NCBI GenBank assembly: GCA_046049675.1
Contig: JBJORA010000122.1
Location: 16,563 to 80,562 of the forward strand
Direction: 5' to 3'
DNA: 64,000 nt
DNA from: CAIXQW01 sp046049675
GTDB taxonomy: Bacteria > Bacteroidota > Bacteroidia > Chitinophagales > Chitinophagaceae
The position numbers and the translations under genes are program-made. Shown here one piece after another: positions 27,220-35,277 of this stretch. Position 1 is the first letter of the stretch; every line of letters starts with the position of its first letter. The notes beneath the pieces were generated by a model, which saw only the letters and a program-made list of their open reading frames with translations, was not told where the DNA came from and made no database searches.

Positions 27220-29667
27220 CTATTTATTTGGCCCTTGCGCACGCTTAAGTAAAGCGAGTAAAGTACCCAGAGCCATAATTACTGTACCTATACCTAGTAC
27301 GTTGATGTGCGGAAATACCAGTGCCTTCATTACTACATAATCATTTGCAGCACTTGGTTGCTTATGCTCAAATTTCATTTCAATGGTCTCTTTGTTTTGG
27401 GTGTTGATATTAGCAATACGCACATACAAATTAGCATCTACAACGGTGTCTTCAACTGGCACCATATTCTTGCCACCTACAACCACCAAGGCTGGTTTAG
27501 CAACGCCCACCTTACCAGATAAACTATAGCAATCCAATTCTGCTGCTACTGCTAAATCAGTTGGCGCAAAGCCAAGGTCGGCGGCGTTAACTGACTTGTT
27601 AAGACCTCTAAATACCATATAGCCCGTACCATAATACATCGTGTCGCCAACTTTTGCGTTAGAGGCACTATAACTTACTGTGTCTACTAGTCCGCTTTTT
27701 TCAGTCGTCTTTGTGATATAAGTAAAAATATCTTTGTTCCAATAGTGCTTAGTACCCGGCGAACTTACAAAGCCCATCTTCGGATTGATTTGTGCATTAG
27801 GGTACAAACTGAAATCTTCTAAAACCTTATTGGTTACGCTATCAATTCGCTGATATTGTATACGGTAATAGTGATTTGGTTCTGCTACACTATCGCCTCT
27901 GTAGGTTAAGGTGTACTCTCCCATTTTACTTGGCGTATTTCTATATAGTAGAATATTGCTATTGTTCTCTGTTTGCTTTTCTTGCTCATTATTTGCCGAC
28001 AAACCAAGATCGATACCTAAACGATTAAAACTAATAACGTGCTTATTAAAACTACTCAATAGTATGCCTAAAAGCATCATCGCAAAACCCGCATGCGCTA
28101 TGCTGGTGCCAAGCTTCAAAACATTACGCCACTGCAGCTGGGTAGCATACGCAATATTGCCTACAATGCCATATACCGATGCAAACAATAACACTAAAAC
28201 TTGGGCACTATCAATCTTTTGCGACCATGCAATTGCAGCACTAAGTAGTATACTAATAATTGCAGGTACAAGTTGCTTACGTAGGCTTTTAGAAAGTTCA
28301 GTATTTTTATATTTGAGATAGCTTACAAAAGCAGTACCAATTGCTAGCAAAATGGCAATCCATATTTGAATACGATTGTAGTGATGCATTACATCGCCCG
28401 GAGGCGCAAGCTTTAATCCAAATATTTTGTTCCAAACAGGAATGCTCGTTGTGATGGTAATTTGCACTGCACTAATCAATAATACAAGCGAACCGATGTA
28501 AAGCCAAAATTCTCTGCTCCAGGTTTTTTCTTCTGCTTGCGGACTAGCAATAGACTTTGCACTTTTAATAAACAACCAGATAGATACACCAGCAATTAAG
28601 GCCAAGAATAAAATAAGATGTATACTCAAACTTGCACCTTCGCCAGTAAAGGCATGCACACTTGTGTCGCCTAGTATACCTGTACGTGTTAAGTAGGTAC
28701 TGTATATAATTAAGAAGAATGTAAGCGCAAAGAATATCAGCGTTGTTTTAAGGCTATAGTTGCTATGCTTATAAATATTGAGTGTATGTACACCTGCCAC
28801 CAAAGTTAGCCATGGCACAAGGCTTGCATTTTCTACCGGATCCCATGCCCAGTAACCACCAAAGCTTAAACTTTCGTAAGCCCATGCACCACCCATGATA
28901 ATACCAGTGCCAAGTACCATTACACCAAATAAGCCCCAGCTAAGCGTCGGCTTTATCCACTCTACAAACTCACGCTTCCACATACCAGCTATGGCATAAG
29001 CAAAAGGAATTAGCGTACTAGCAAAACCCAAAAACAAAACAGGCGGATGTATAACCATCCAGTAATTTTGCAACAAAGGATTTAAGCCTTTACCGTTTGT
29101 AATACTCTTTAAATAATCGGGTTGGCTAAAAATAGGAGCACCTGCCATTTCATGCCTTAACAAGGCAAATGGTGAAGATCCAATATGTGCATCGCCAATA
29201 TAAATGCCAATGATAGTTGCACTGAGAATTAACTGCACACCTGCAACAACAGCCATTACTGGACTTTGCCAACGACCGCTTGTTTTCAGAACCACCAAGC
29301 CTAGCACAGAATGCCAAATGAGCCACAACAAAAAGCTACCTTCTTGACCTTCCCAAAAACAACTCAATAAATACTTAAAGGGCAATTCGTTATTGCTATG
29401 ACTCCACACATAGTTGAACTCGTAGCGATGATTAAAAATTAAATAGAATAAAATACAGAAGACTGAAAATACAGCCAACACGTGCGTTACAAATGCCCAC
29501 TTGCCTAATTGCTTCCAATTTGTACGCGTTGCAGTTGTGTTTTCACTTGCAAATTCTGTATTGGCACTTTTGATATAAGCTAGCAACGAAACAAGCGAGG
29601 CTATAAAAGCGATTATTGTACAAAGGTGTCCAAAATTGCCTACACCTACTAGTCCGTCGTCAAACAT
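27220..29667 (-). CDS. ccmF: Cytochrome c maturation haem lyase CcmF/CcsA-type
   Basis: The 815-residue polytopic protein carries the haem-handling WWD motif in GGYWAWDPVENASLVPWL near residue 270, with conserved histidines such as WMVIHPPVLFLGF and LYIGDAHIG-like loops. CcmF takes haem from CcmE and attaches it to apocytochrome c. The C-terminal 250 residues form a large soluble domain (from about 555) followed by a final helix, which makes it longer than E. coli CcmF (647). It starts 13 bp after ccmE, so the pair is an operon. The other ccm genes are not here. Confidence 0.92.
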   Translation of the reverse strand: MFDDGLVGVGNFGHLCTIIAFIASLVSLLAYIKSANTEFASENTTATRTNWKQLGKWAFVTHVLAVFSVFCILFYLIFNHRYEFNYVWSHSNNELPFKYLLSCFWEGQEGSFLLWLIWHSVLGLVVLKTSGRWQSPVMAVVAGVQLILSATIIGIYIGDAHIGSSPFALLRHEMAGAPIFSQPDYLKSITNGKGLNPLLQNYWMVIHPPVLFLGFASTLIPFAYAIAGMWKREFVEWIKPTLSWGLFGVMVLGTGIIMGGAWAYESLSFGGYWAWDPVENASLVPWLTLVAGVHTLNIYKHSNYSLKTTLIFFALTFFLIIYSTYLTRTGILGDTSVHAFTGEGASLSIHLILFLALIAGVSIWLFIKSAKSIASPQAEEKTWSREFWLYIGSLVLLISAVQITITTSIPVWNKIFGLKLAPPGDVMHHYNRIQIWIAILLAIGTAFVSYLKYKNTELSKSLRKQLVPAIISILLSAAIAWSQKIDSAQVLVLLFASVYGIVGNIAYATQLQWRNVLKLGTSIAHAGFAMMLLGILLSSFNKHVISFNRLGIDLGLSANNEQEKQTENNSNILLYRNTPSKMGEYTLTYRGDSVAEPNHYYRIQYQRIDSVTNKVLEDFSLYPNAQINPKMGFVSSPGTKHYWNKDIFTYITKTTEKSGLVDTVSYSASNAKVGDTMYYGTGYMVFRGLNKSVNAADLGFAPTDLAVAAELDCYSLSGKVGVAKPALVVVGGKNMVPVEDTVVDANLYVRIANINTQNKETIEMKFEHKQPSAANDYVVMKALVFPHINVLGIGTVIMALGTLLALLKRAQGPNK

Positions 29668-29680
29668 CTAAAATATATAA

Positions 29681-30073
29681 TTATGATTGTGCTGTAAATT
29701 CTTGATTGTCGCTGTACTTACTCGGGCACTTTGTAAGGATTTTTGTGCAATGAAATTCACTACCCTTCATGCTACCCGTTAGCGTTACGCTTTCACTACG
29801 CTCAAAGTCTGGTGGTTTGTTGCCTCTAAATACCACTTTGCGCACCTCGCCTTCTTTGTCCTTTACAAAAAAGGTAAATAGATTCGCATCTTTTTCAGCA
29901 TCATAATTCATTTCGCGTTGCAGTTCTAAAGTGCCTACAACCTGAAAGCTCTTTTGCGGCTTGGTGTGTGCGGTCTTAAACGTTGCGTCTTGGCTAAAAT
30001 CACCTACCATGCTCACAATTACTGCGAGGCATACAGCCACTAACAGTAAACCTATAATTCCCGATTTTCCCAT
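29681..30073 (-). CDS. ccmE: Cytochrome c maturation haem chaperone CcmE, CxxxY type
   Basis: The protein is 130 residues from the ATG at 30073. The longer in-frame start at 30136 would add a charged segment ahead of the signal anchor and is rejected. An N-terminal membrane anchor (GIIGLLLVAVCLAVIVSMVG) precedes the CcmE OB-fold: VVGTLELQREMNYD, KVVFRGNKPPDF and the ending CTKILTKCPSKYSD. In E. coli the haem binds covalently to a His in the HxxxY motif. Here that position is Cys116 in CPSKY120, the CxxxY form known from archaea and Desulfovibrio. It is upstream of ccmF. A TAAATTTG -7 box lies at 30102-30095 on the minus strand. Confidence 0.92.
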   Translation of the reverse strand: MGKSGIIGLLLVAVCLAVIVSMVGDFSQDATFKTAHTKPQKSFQVVGTLELQREMNYDAEKDANLFTFFVKDKEGEVRKVVFRGNKPPDFERSESVTLTGSMKGSEFHCTKILTKCPSKYSDNQEFTAQS

Positions 30074-30378
30074 TGTTCTAAAACTATGCTCTCGCAAATT
30101 TACGTAGATTTTACAGTACTTAATATGATGTTTCAACTATAATTCAAGGACTTATAGGATATTAACAGTATCTACATCGTCAGCTAAACAAGGTCTGAGA
30201 CAACATATACTGCCAACTTGAGCTGCTCAGCGACCACGAAACGATCTTGTGGCGCCCAATTTATTCAATCTAGCTGCTTTTGCAAAAGAAACGAATACCC
30301 TATAAGCATTTGCATACTTTAATACTTTTTTTTGCGCTTTGCTACTTAGCTTTGGCAACAACATTTCAAGAATTCACG
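30074..30378. promoter_or_regulatory. Divergent ccmE / LOG intergenic region with two -7 boxes
   Basis: This 305-bp gap holds a minus-strand TAAATTTG (30102-30095) for ccmE and a plus-strand TAGCTTTG (30347-30354) for the LOG gene, both full matches to TAnnTTTG. Neither has a clear upstream TTG at usual spacing. An in-frame extension of the LOG gene into 30280-30378 is read as noncoding because the -7 box lies inside it. I see nothing else here. Confidence 0.5.
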
Positions 30379-31113
30379 ATGCCAAAATACAATCCAGAGA
30401 TACAGTTTTTAGAAGGTCCACAATCACGTTGGCAAGATTTTCGTTTTGCACTACGCACCGTTTTTGATCTCGTAAAAGGCTACCGTGTGCTTCATTTTGC
30501 AGGGCCATGTATTTGCATTTTTGGAAGTGCGCGTTTTAGCGAAGACAATATCTACTATAAGCAAGCAAGAGAACTATCTGCACGCATTGCTAAGCTGGGT
30601 TTTACAATCATGACTGGCGGCGGCCCAGGTATTATGGAAGCAGCTAATCGTGGTGCAAGAGATGTAGGCGGAAAAAGTGTAGGCATTAATATCGAGCTTC
30701 CTTTTGAGCAAAAAGAAAATCCTTACTTAGACAAGTTCGTTAACATCAAGTACTTTTTTGTGCGAAAAACCTTGCTGATAAAGTACGCATATGGTTTTGT
30801 ATGTATGCCGGGCGGTTTTGGCACCATGGATGAATTGTTTGAAGCCATGACCTTGATTCAAACAGGCAAGCTAAAGAATTTCCCCATCATTATTTTTAAT
30901 CGCGAGTATCATAAAAATTTGCTTGAGCTAATTGACGACATGAAAAATGCTGGAACAATTTCTCCCGAAGACTTAGATTTATTAATGGTAACTAATGATA
31001 TGGATGAAGCAGTGCAACACATAAAAAATGTTATTGGCAGGTTTGATTTAAAGGCAGAAAAGAAATTTGCACCGCTAGCTTGGTTGGATGAGCACAGAGT
31101 GGATGAGAAGTAG
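30379..31113 (+). CDS. TIGR00730/LOG-family nucleotide hydrolase
   Basis: The protein is 244 residues from the ATG at 30379. It has the LOG signature pair: TIMTGGGPGIMEAANRGA and CMPGGFGTMDELFEAMTLIQ (PGGxGTxxE). Members hydrolyse nucleoside 5'-monophosphates at the N-glycosidic bond, for example cytokinin ribotides or other nucleotides. The longer N-terminal extension found here is that of the larger bacterial subgroup. The physiological substrate in this organism is unknown. It has its own promoter and is followed by a GT-rich stretch and the toxin-antitoxin pair. Confidence 0.85.
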   Translation: MPKYNPEIQFLEGPQSRWQDFRFALRTVFDLVKGYRVLHFAGPCICIFGSARFSEDNIYYKQARELSARIAKLGFTIMTGGGPGIMEAANRGARDVGGKSVGINIELPFEQKENPYLDKFVNIKYFFVRKTLLIKYAYGFVCMPGGFGTMDELFEAMTLIQTGKLKNFPIIIFNREYHKNLLELIDDMKNAGTISPEDLDLLMVTNDMDEAVQHIKNVIGRFDLKAEKKFAPLAWLDEHRVDEK

Positions 31114-31251
31114 TGTCGCGGTGAATTGGGTTCGTGTTTGAGTGTGGGTTTGCGTTTGTTTAACTACTAAGGACAGCAAGTTTTGGGAAGATGCCGCAGA
31201 GAAAATCATGGCGGAACTCATTATTTTAACAACCACAAAAGCCTGGTCAAT

Positions 31252-31299
31252 TTTGTAAGCTATTGTAAAATACGTATCTTTGAAGTAAATATACGTATC
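31252..31299 (+). promoter_or_regulatory. Toxin-antitoxin promoter with twin palindromic operators
   Basis: TTTG (31252-31255), 19 bp and TATCTTTG (31275-31282) give a perfect Bacteroidota promoter. The 9-mer ATACGTATC occurs at 31270-31278 and again at 31291-31299, exactly 21 bp apart (two helical turns) and directly before the ATG at 31300. The first eight bases are self-complementary. One copy overlaps the -7 box and the other covers the transcript start and leader, the layout expected of an autorepression operator. Confidence 0.75.
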
Positions 31300-31542
31300 A
31301 TGACAACTAAGCTAACATTGACGGTTGAAAGGGCAATTATAGAAAGAGCTAAGTCTTACGCAAAAAATACTGGTAGGAGTTTATCCGAATTAGTTGAAAG
31401 CTATTTGGATACCGTAACCAAAGAAACTCAAGATCAAAATTTATCTCCAAAACTAGCGAACCTCGTAGGTGCAGTAAAACTGCCAAAAAACTTTGACGAG
31501 GAAAAAGAACTACGGTCCTATCTAGAAAAGAAACACCTATGA
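31300..31542 (+). CDS. Antitoxin, DUF6364/ribbon-helix-helix type
   Basis: The protein is 80 residues from the ATG at 31300. It begins MTTKLTLTVERAIIERAKSY and continues AKNTGRSLSELVESYL, a short beta strand followed by two helices, the arrangement of DUF6364 and ribbon-helix-helix DNA-binding antitoxins. The acidic C-terminal tail (NFDEEKELRSYLEKKHL) would wrap the toxin. Its stop overlaps the toxin start by 4 bp (ATGA), so translation is coupled. An in-frame start at 31183 is rejected because it would place the promoter inside the gene. It likely represses its own operon at the twin ATACGTATC sites. Confidence 0.85.
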   Translation: MTTKLTLTVERAIIERAKSYAKNTGRSLSELVESYLDTVTKETQDQNLSPKLANLVGAVKLPKNFDEEKELRSYLEKKHL

Positions 31543-31952
31543 AAAAAGTCTTTATTGATACAAACATTATTGTTGACCTTCTAGCTGATAGACAACCGTT
31601 TAGTAGGTATGCAATTGAAATTTTCGGTATGGCTGAAGCCAAGAAAATAAAGATTTTCGCATCCTCTCATTCCCTTGCAACTACACATTACTTATTGAAA
31701 AAATATCTTGATGAAAAAGCACTGCGAGAGGTTTTACTTAATTTACTTGACTATATCACGATTATTCCAGTAGACGTCGATATCTTGAAAAGAGGCCTAC
31801 TTTCTAACCATAAAGATTTTGAGGACGCGATTCAAATTTTGTGCGCATACAGTATTCAAAAACTAGACTGCATCGTTACTCGTAACATTAAGGACTTCCG
31901 CAATAGCGAAATCCAAGTACTAACGCCAGACGAACTGTGTCTCAAATGGTAA
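31539..31952 (+). CDS. PIN-domain toxin ribonuclease (VapC-like)
   Basis: The 137-residue PIN-domain nuclease has the first acid in FIDTNIIVDLLADRQPF, a conserved Glu/Ser region in HSLATTHYLLKKY, and the second acidic cluster HKDFEDAIQILCAYS with the third Asp in CIVTRNIKDFRNSEIQVLTP. All acidic positions expected for the Mg2+ site are present, so it should be active. VapC toxins cut tRNAs or rRNA; the target here cannot be predicted. It overlaps the antitoxin gene by 4 bp. A bidirectional terminator follows at 31994. Confidence 0.88.
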   Translation: MKKVFIDTNIIVDLLADRQPFSRYAIEIFGMAEAKKIKIFASSHSLATTHYLLKKYLDEKALREVLLNLLDYITIIPVDVDILKRGLLSNHKDFEDAIQILCAYSIQKLDCIVTRNIKDFRNSEIQVLTPDELCLKW

Positions 31953-31993
31953 TTGGCGCAGTTATTTTCTAAGCCTATGGTCGATACAAATTA

Positions 31994-32023
31994 AAAAAGG
32001 TGAAGCAACGAGCCTCACCTTTT
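31994..32023. terminator. Bidirectional terminator between toxin and queA
   Basis: AAAAGGTGA and TCACCTTTT flank an 11- to 12-nt loop. With A-rich and T-rich flanks it can serve both the plus-strand toxin gene and the minus-strand queA. Confidence 0.7.
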
Positions 32024-32044
32024 CAAATGAATATTTTTTCTGTA

Positions 32045-33094
32045 TTAAAGAATTAGCATGCAATCGCCGTATGCAAAGAAGCGATATTTTTCTTTGATTG
32101 CTTCTTCGTAAGCTTCGTTGGCTAAATCAAATCCCATAAACGCACTACCTAAAATAAATAAGCTTGTTTTTGGTTGGTGGAAATTAGTTACTAAAGCATC
32201 GCAGATCTTAAAGTTATATGGCGGATAGATGAACATGTTTGTCCAGCCCTCACTTGGCTTTAGCAAACCAGTACTTGTAATGCTACCTTCTACGGCACGC
32301 ACACAGGTTGTACCGATGGCACAAACTTTACGTCCACCTTCTTTAGCTGCATTAACAGCCTTTGTTGCATAATCGTCTACCTTAAAGTATTCGGCATCCA
32401 TTTTATGCTTTGTAAGATCTTCTACTTCTATTGTTCTAAAAGTGCCCAGACTTGTATGCAACGTAATTTCGGCAAAACGAATTCCTTTGATTTCGCAGTG
32501 CTTAATCAACTCGCGGCTAAAGTGCATGCCTGCAAGCGGTGGCATAACTGCACCTTCTACTTTAGCATATACGGTTTGAAAACGATCGCGGTCTTCTTCG
32601 TTTGGTTCGCGTGTAATGTAGCGCGGTATAGGTGTTTCGCCTAAGCCGTATAACACATCACGAAAATCTTCTTCTGTGCCTTCCCATAAAAACTTAATTG
32701 TACGGCCACGGCTAGTTGTATTGTCCACAACCTCAGCAACTAAACGATTGTCGTCGCCGAAATATAGCTTATTGCCTACACGAATTTTACGTGCTGGCTC
32801 CACAATCACATCCCATAACTTATTGGGGCGATTGAGTTCGCGCATTAGAAATACCTCTATCTGTGCGCCTGTCTTCTCTTTTTTACCATACAAACGTGCA
32901 GGAAAAACACGTGTATTGTTTACAAGAAAAGTGTCGCGGTCGTCGAAATAATCTAATATGTCACGGAAAGTTTTATGCTCAAACTTGCCTGTATCGCGGT
33001 GAACTACCATCATACGCGCGTCTTCACGGCGTTTGGTGGGGTTCTGTGCTATAAGTTCTGCGGGTAAATCGTACTTGAATTGTGATAACTTCAT
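32045..33094 (-). CDS. queA: S-adenosylmethionine:tRNA ribosyltransferase-isomerase QueA
   Basis: The 349-residue enzyme adds the cyclopentene precursor from SAM to preQ1 in tRNA during queuosine synthesis. It begins MKLSQFKYDLPAELIAQNP and shows DTFLVNNTRVFPARLYGKK, GRTIKFLWEGTEEDF, YAKVEGAVMPPLAGMHFS, GTTCVRAVEG and the C-terminal TNFHQPKTSLFILGSAFMG. I chose 33094 because the in-frame start at 33121 would overlap the promoter (TTG at 33149-33147, 20 bp, TACCTTTG at 33126-33119). Length is normal (E. coli 356). Other queuosine genes are not here. Confidence 0.96.
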   Translation of the reverse strand: MKLSQFKYDLPAELIAQNPTKRREDARMMVVHRDTGKFEHKTFRDILDYFDDRDTFLVNNTRVFPARLYGKKEKTGAQIEVFLMRELNRPNKLWDVIVEPARKIRVGNKLYFGDDNRLVAEVVDNTTSRGRTIKFLWEGTEEDFRDVLYGLGETPIPRYITREPNEEDRDRFQTVYAKVEGAVMPPLAGMHFSRELIKHCEIKGIRFAEITLHTSLGTFRTIEVEDLTKHKMDAEYFKVDDYATKAVNAAKEGGRKVCAIGTTCVRAVEGSITSTGLLKPSEGWTNMFIYPPYNFKICDALVTNFHQPKTSLFILGSAFMGFDLANEAYEEAIKEKYRFFAYGDCMLIL

Positions 33095-33118
33095 TACAAA
33101 AATTTGCGAAATCGGCTG

Positions 33119-33149
33119 CAAAGGTACAACATTTTAGAGGCCTTTCCAA
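33119..33149 (-). promoter_or_regulatory. Promoter of queA
   Basis: On the minus strand TTG (33149-33147), a 20-bp spacer and TACCTTTG (33126-33119) match the Bacteroidota promoter, 24 bp before the ATG at 33094. Confidence 0.6.
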
Positions 33150-33219
33150 GTATAAATGCAGCGAATTGAGCCTTTGCTTCAATAAGTGAGCTTTTTAGCC
33201 TAAATGCCGCAAATGTCGC

Positions 33220-35076
33220 TTATTCTACTTTAAGGCTACTGAGTTCATTGTGACTACCCTCAATTTGCATCTTGTTTAGCTTGGTGTAGAAGCCGTCGGC
33301 ATTTGCTATCAGTTGGGCATGCGTACCCTGCTCTACAATATCGCCTTTATGCAAAACCACGATTTTGCTGGCATTACGCACAGTTGCAAGCCTATGCGCA
33401 ATTACAATACTTGTGCGGCCCGCCATCAGCTTATCAAGAGCGTCTTGCACAATATGCTCGCTCTCGCTGTCTAGGCTACTTGTAGCTTCGTCCAAGATAA
33501 GAATCGCAGGATCCTTTAGCACTGCACGTGCAATTGCAATCCGCTGCCTTTGGCCACCACTCAACTGAATGCCACGTTCACCAACGAGCGTATTAAACTT
33601 ATCCGGAAAACTGTTGATAAAATCTAAGGCATTAGCCTTTTGTGCTGCTGCTTGCACGTCTTGCTCACTTGCATCGGGCTTGCCGTATCTAATATTTTCT
33701 AAAATAGTGCCGCCAAATAAGATTACTTCTTGTGGCACAAATGCTATTTGACTACGGAGATCCGTTAGTTCCAAAGCAGCAATATTGGTACCATTTAGGA
33801 AAATACTGCCGCTATTGGGTTCGTAAAACCGCAGCAGTAAGCTAGCAATGGTGCTTTTACCGCTACCGCTGCTACCTACCAGCGCAACCGTTTGGCCAGG
33901 CTGCGCTTCAAAACTTACGCTCTTGAGCACCTCAAATTCAGGGCGACTAGGGTAGAAAAATTGCACCTTATCAAAAACGATATGCGCGTTGCTAAGTCTA
34001 TTGGCGGAAGCATGCTCGTTGATTTTTTCTGTACCCTCGTCCATTAGTTCAAACAAACGATCGGTTGCGCCCAAGGCACGCTGTATGCTAGCCACCTGCT
34101 CTGGCAAACCTGCTAAACTTCCAGTAACAAATAGCGCAAGCATCAAAAATTGACCAAATTGTTCGCCGTTGAGTTGTCCATTGAAGTTAAGCTCAAGCAT
34201 TTTGTACAGCATAAAAAAGACTGCACCAAATACACAAGCAATGACGAAGGCAAAAAAAGCGCCGCGAAACACGCCGTATCTAATACCAAACAAACGAAGC
34301 TCGTTTACCTTGTAATTGTAATTGTTTATTTCTAAATACTCGTTGGTAAAAGTTTTTACATTGGTAATACCCGTAAGCGCCTCGCCCACAATCACATTGG
34401 TTTCTGCCAACTTATCTTGATAGTCCTTGCTATACTTGCGAATGCGCTTTGCAAATAAAATACTGAGCACAACAATTGGCGGAATGATAAATAAAAACCA
34501 CTTTGCCAATGCAAATGGTGTTACCCATATCAAGCAAATAAGGCCGCCTACACCTACCACAATTTGACGAATAAACTCGGCAATGGTAATCGTAAAGGTG
34601 TCGCTAATAACGCTAATATCTGTCGCGATGCGGCTATTAAGCTCAGCTGTTTGTTGTGTAGAAAAAAATGCCATCGGCTTGGTAAGCACTTTTGCAAAAG
34701 CATCTTTGCGTAGGTTGGCGACTAAGCTTTCTGTCACCTGACTAAAAAAGTAAACACGGCAAAAACTAAAAAGAGCCTGACATGCTAATACACCAAGCAA
34801 GAGCATACCTAAAGGTTTTAGCTTAGCTAACTTTTCTGCACTGTCAACCCCACTCGCTACGAGGCCAATCATTTTTCCGCTTTGTGTTGGAAAAAGTAGG
34901 CCCACTGCTGCGCTGCATAACAAGAAAAACATACCCATTGCAAAATGCAATTTGTACTTACCTACATAACTAAAGATACGTAAGCTCCTTTTGATATTAC
35001 TAAAACTCAGCTTACCTTTTGGTAAATCTGAGTAATCTGCTCTGCCTCGTCTGTTGCCACGCTGTGCCATACTCAT
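33220..35076 (-). CDS. MsbA/BmrA-type ABC exporter (fused permease and ATPase)
   Basis: This 618-residue half-transporter works as a homodimer. The N-terminal 340 residues carry six membrane helices, beginning HFAMGMFFLLCSAAVGLLF. The ATPase domain has Walker A ALVGSSGSGKST, Q-loop AFVPQEVILFG, signature GIQLSGGQRQR, Walker B ILILDEATSSLDSES and the switch His in IVIAHRL. It resembles lipid or multidrug exporters; the substrate is not predictable. A TAGTTTTG -7 box lies at 35122-35115. It stands alone. Confidence 0.9.
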   Translation of the reverse strand: MSMAQRGNRRGRADYSDLPKGKLSFSNIKRSLRIFSYVGKYKLHFAMGMFFLLCSAAVGLLFPTQSGKMIGLVASGVDSAEKLAKLKPLGMLLLGVLACQALFSFCRVYFFSQVTESLVANLRKDAFAKVLTKPMAFFSTQQTAELNSRIATDISVISDTFTITIAEFIRQIVVGVGGLICLIWVTPFALAKWFLFIIPPIVVLSILFAKRIRKYSKDYQDKLAETNVIVGEALTGITNVKTFTNEYLEINNYNYKVNELRLFGIRYGVFRGAFFAFVIACVFGAVFFMLYKMLELNFNGQLNGEQFGQFLMLALFVTGSLAGLPEQVASIQRALGATDRLFELMDEGTEKINEHASANRLSNAHIVFDKVQFFYPSRPEFEVLKSVSFEAQPGQTVALVGSSGSGKSTIASLLLRFYEPNSGSIFLNGTNIAALELTDLRSQIAFVPQEVILFGGTILENIRYGKPDASEQDVQAAAQKANALDFINSFPDKFNTLVGERGIQLSGGQRQRIAIARAVLKDPAILILDEATSSLDSESEHIVQDALDKLMAGRTSIVIAHRLATVRNASKIVVLHKGDIVEQGTHAQLIANADGFYTKLNKMQIEGSHNELSSLKVE

Positions 35077-35218
35077 ATACCTAAAGAAGCAATTTATACT
35101 AACTATAGGCGCTGCAAAACTATGCTATTATGCATGTACATGAAGTGGATAGCACATGAGCCTAAAAAGGTTTGCTAAAAAGCTTCGTCAAATTACGGAG
35201 TTCTCCAAAAACGCAAAA

Positions 35219-35236
35219 GACCGCTTTGCAGCGGCC
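35219..35236 (-). terminator. Terminator after the trans-envelope barrel gene
   Basis: GACCGCT, loop TTGC and AGCGGCC form a GC-rich 7-bp hairpin (one mismatch at the base), followed on the minus strand by TTTTGCGTTTTT. Confidence 0.6.
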
Positions 35237-35277
35237 TCTCACATTTAATTAATATTGGGGAAGAAATATAGAAAAGC

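Noticed and set aside
31183..31299. N-terminal extension of the antitoxin gene
   Set aside because: A perfect promoter and both operators lie inside it, so the ATG at 31300 is the better start.
33095..33219. preQ1 riboswitch before queA
   Set aside because: The leader is only about 20 nt after the predicted start site and no pseudoknot-forming pattern is visible.
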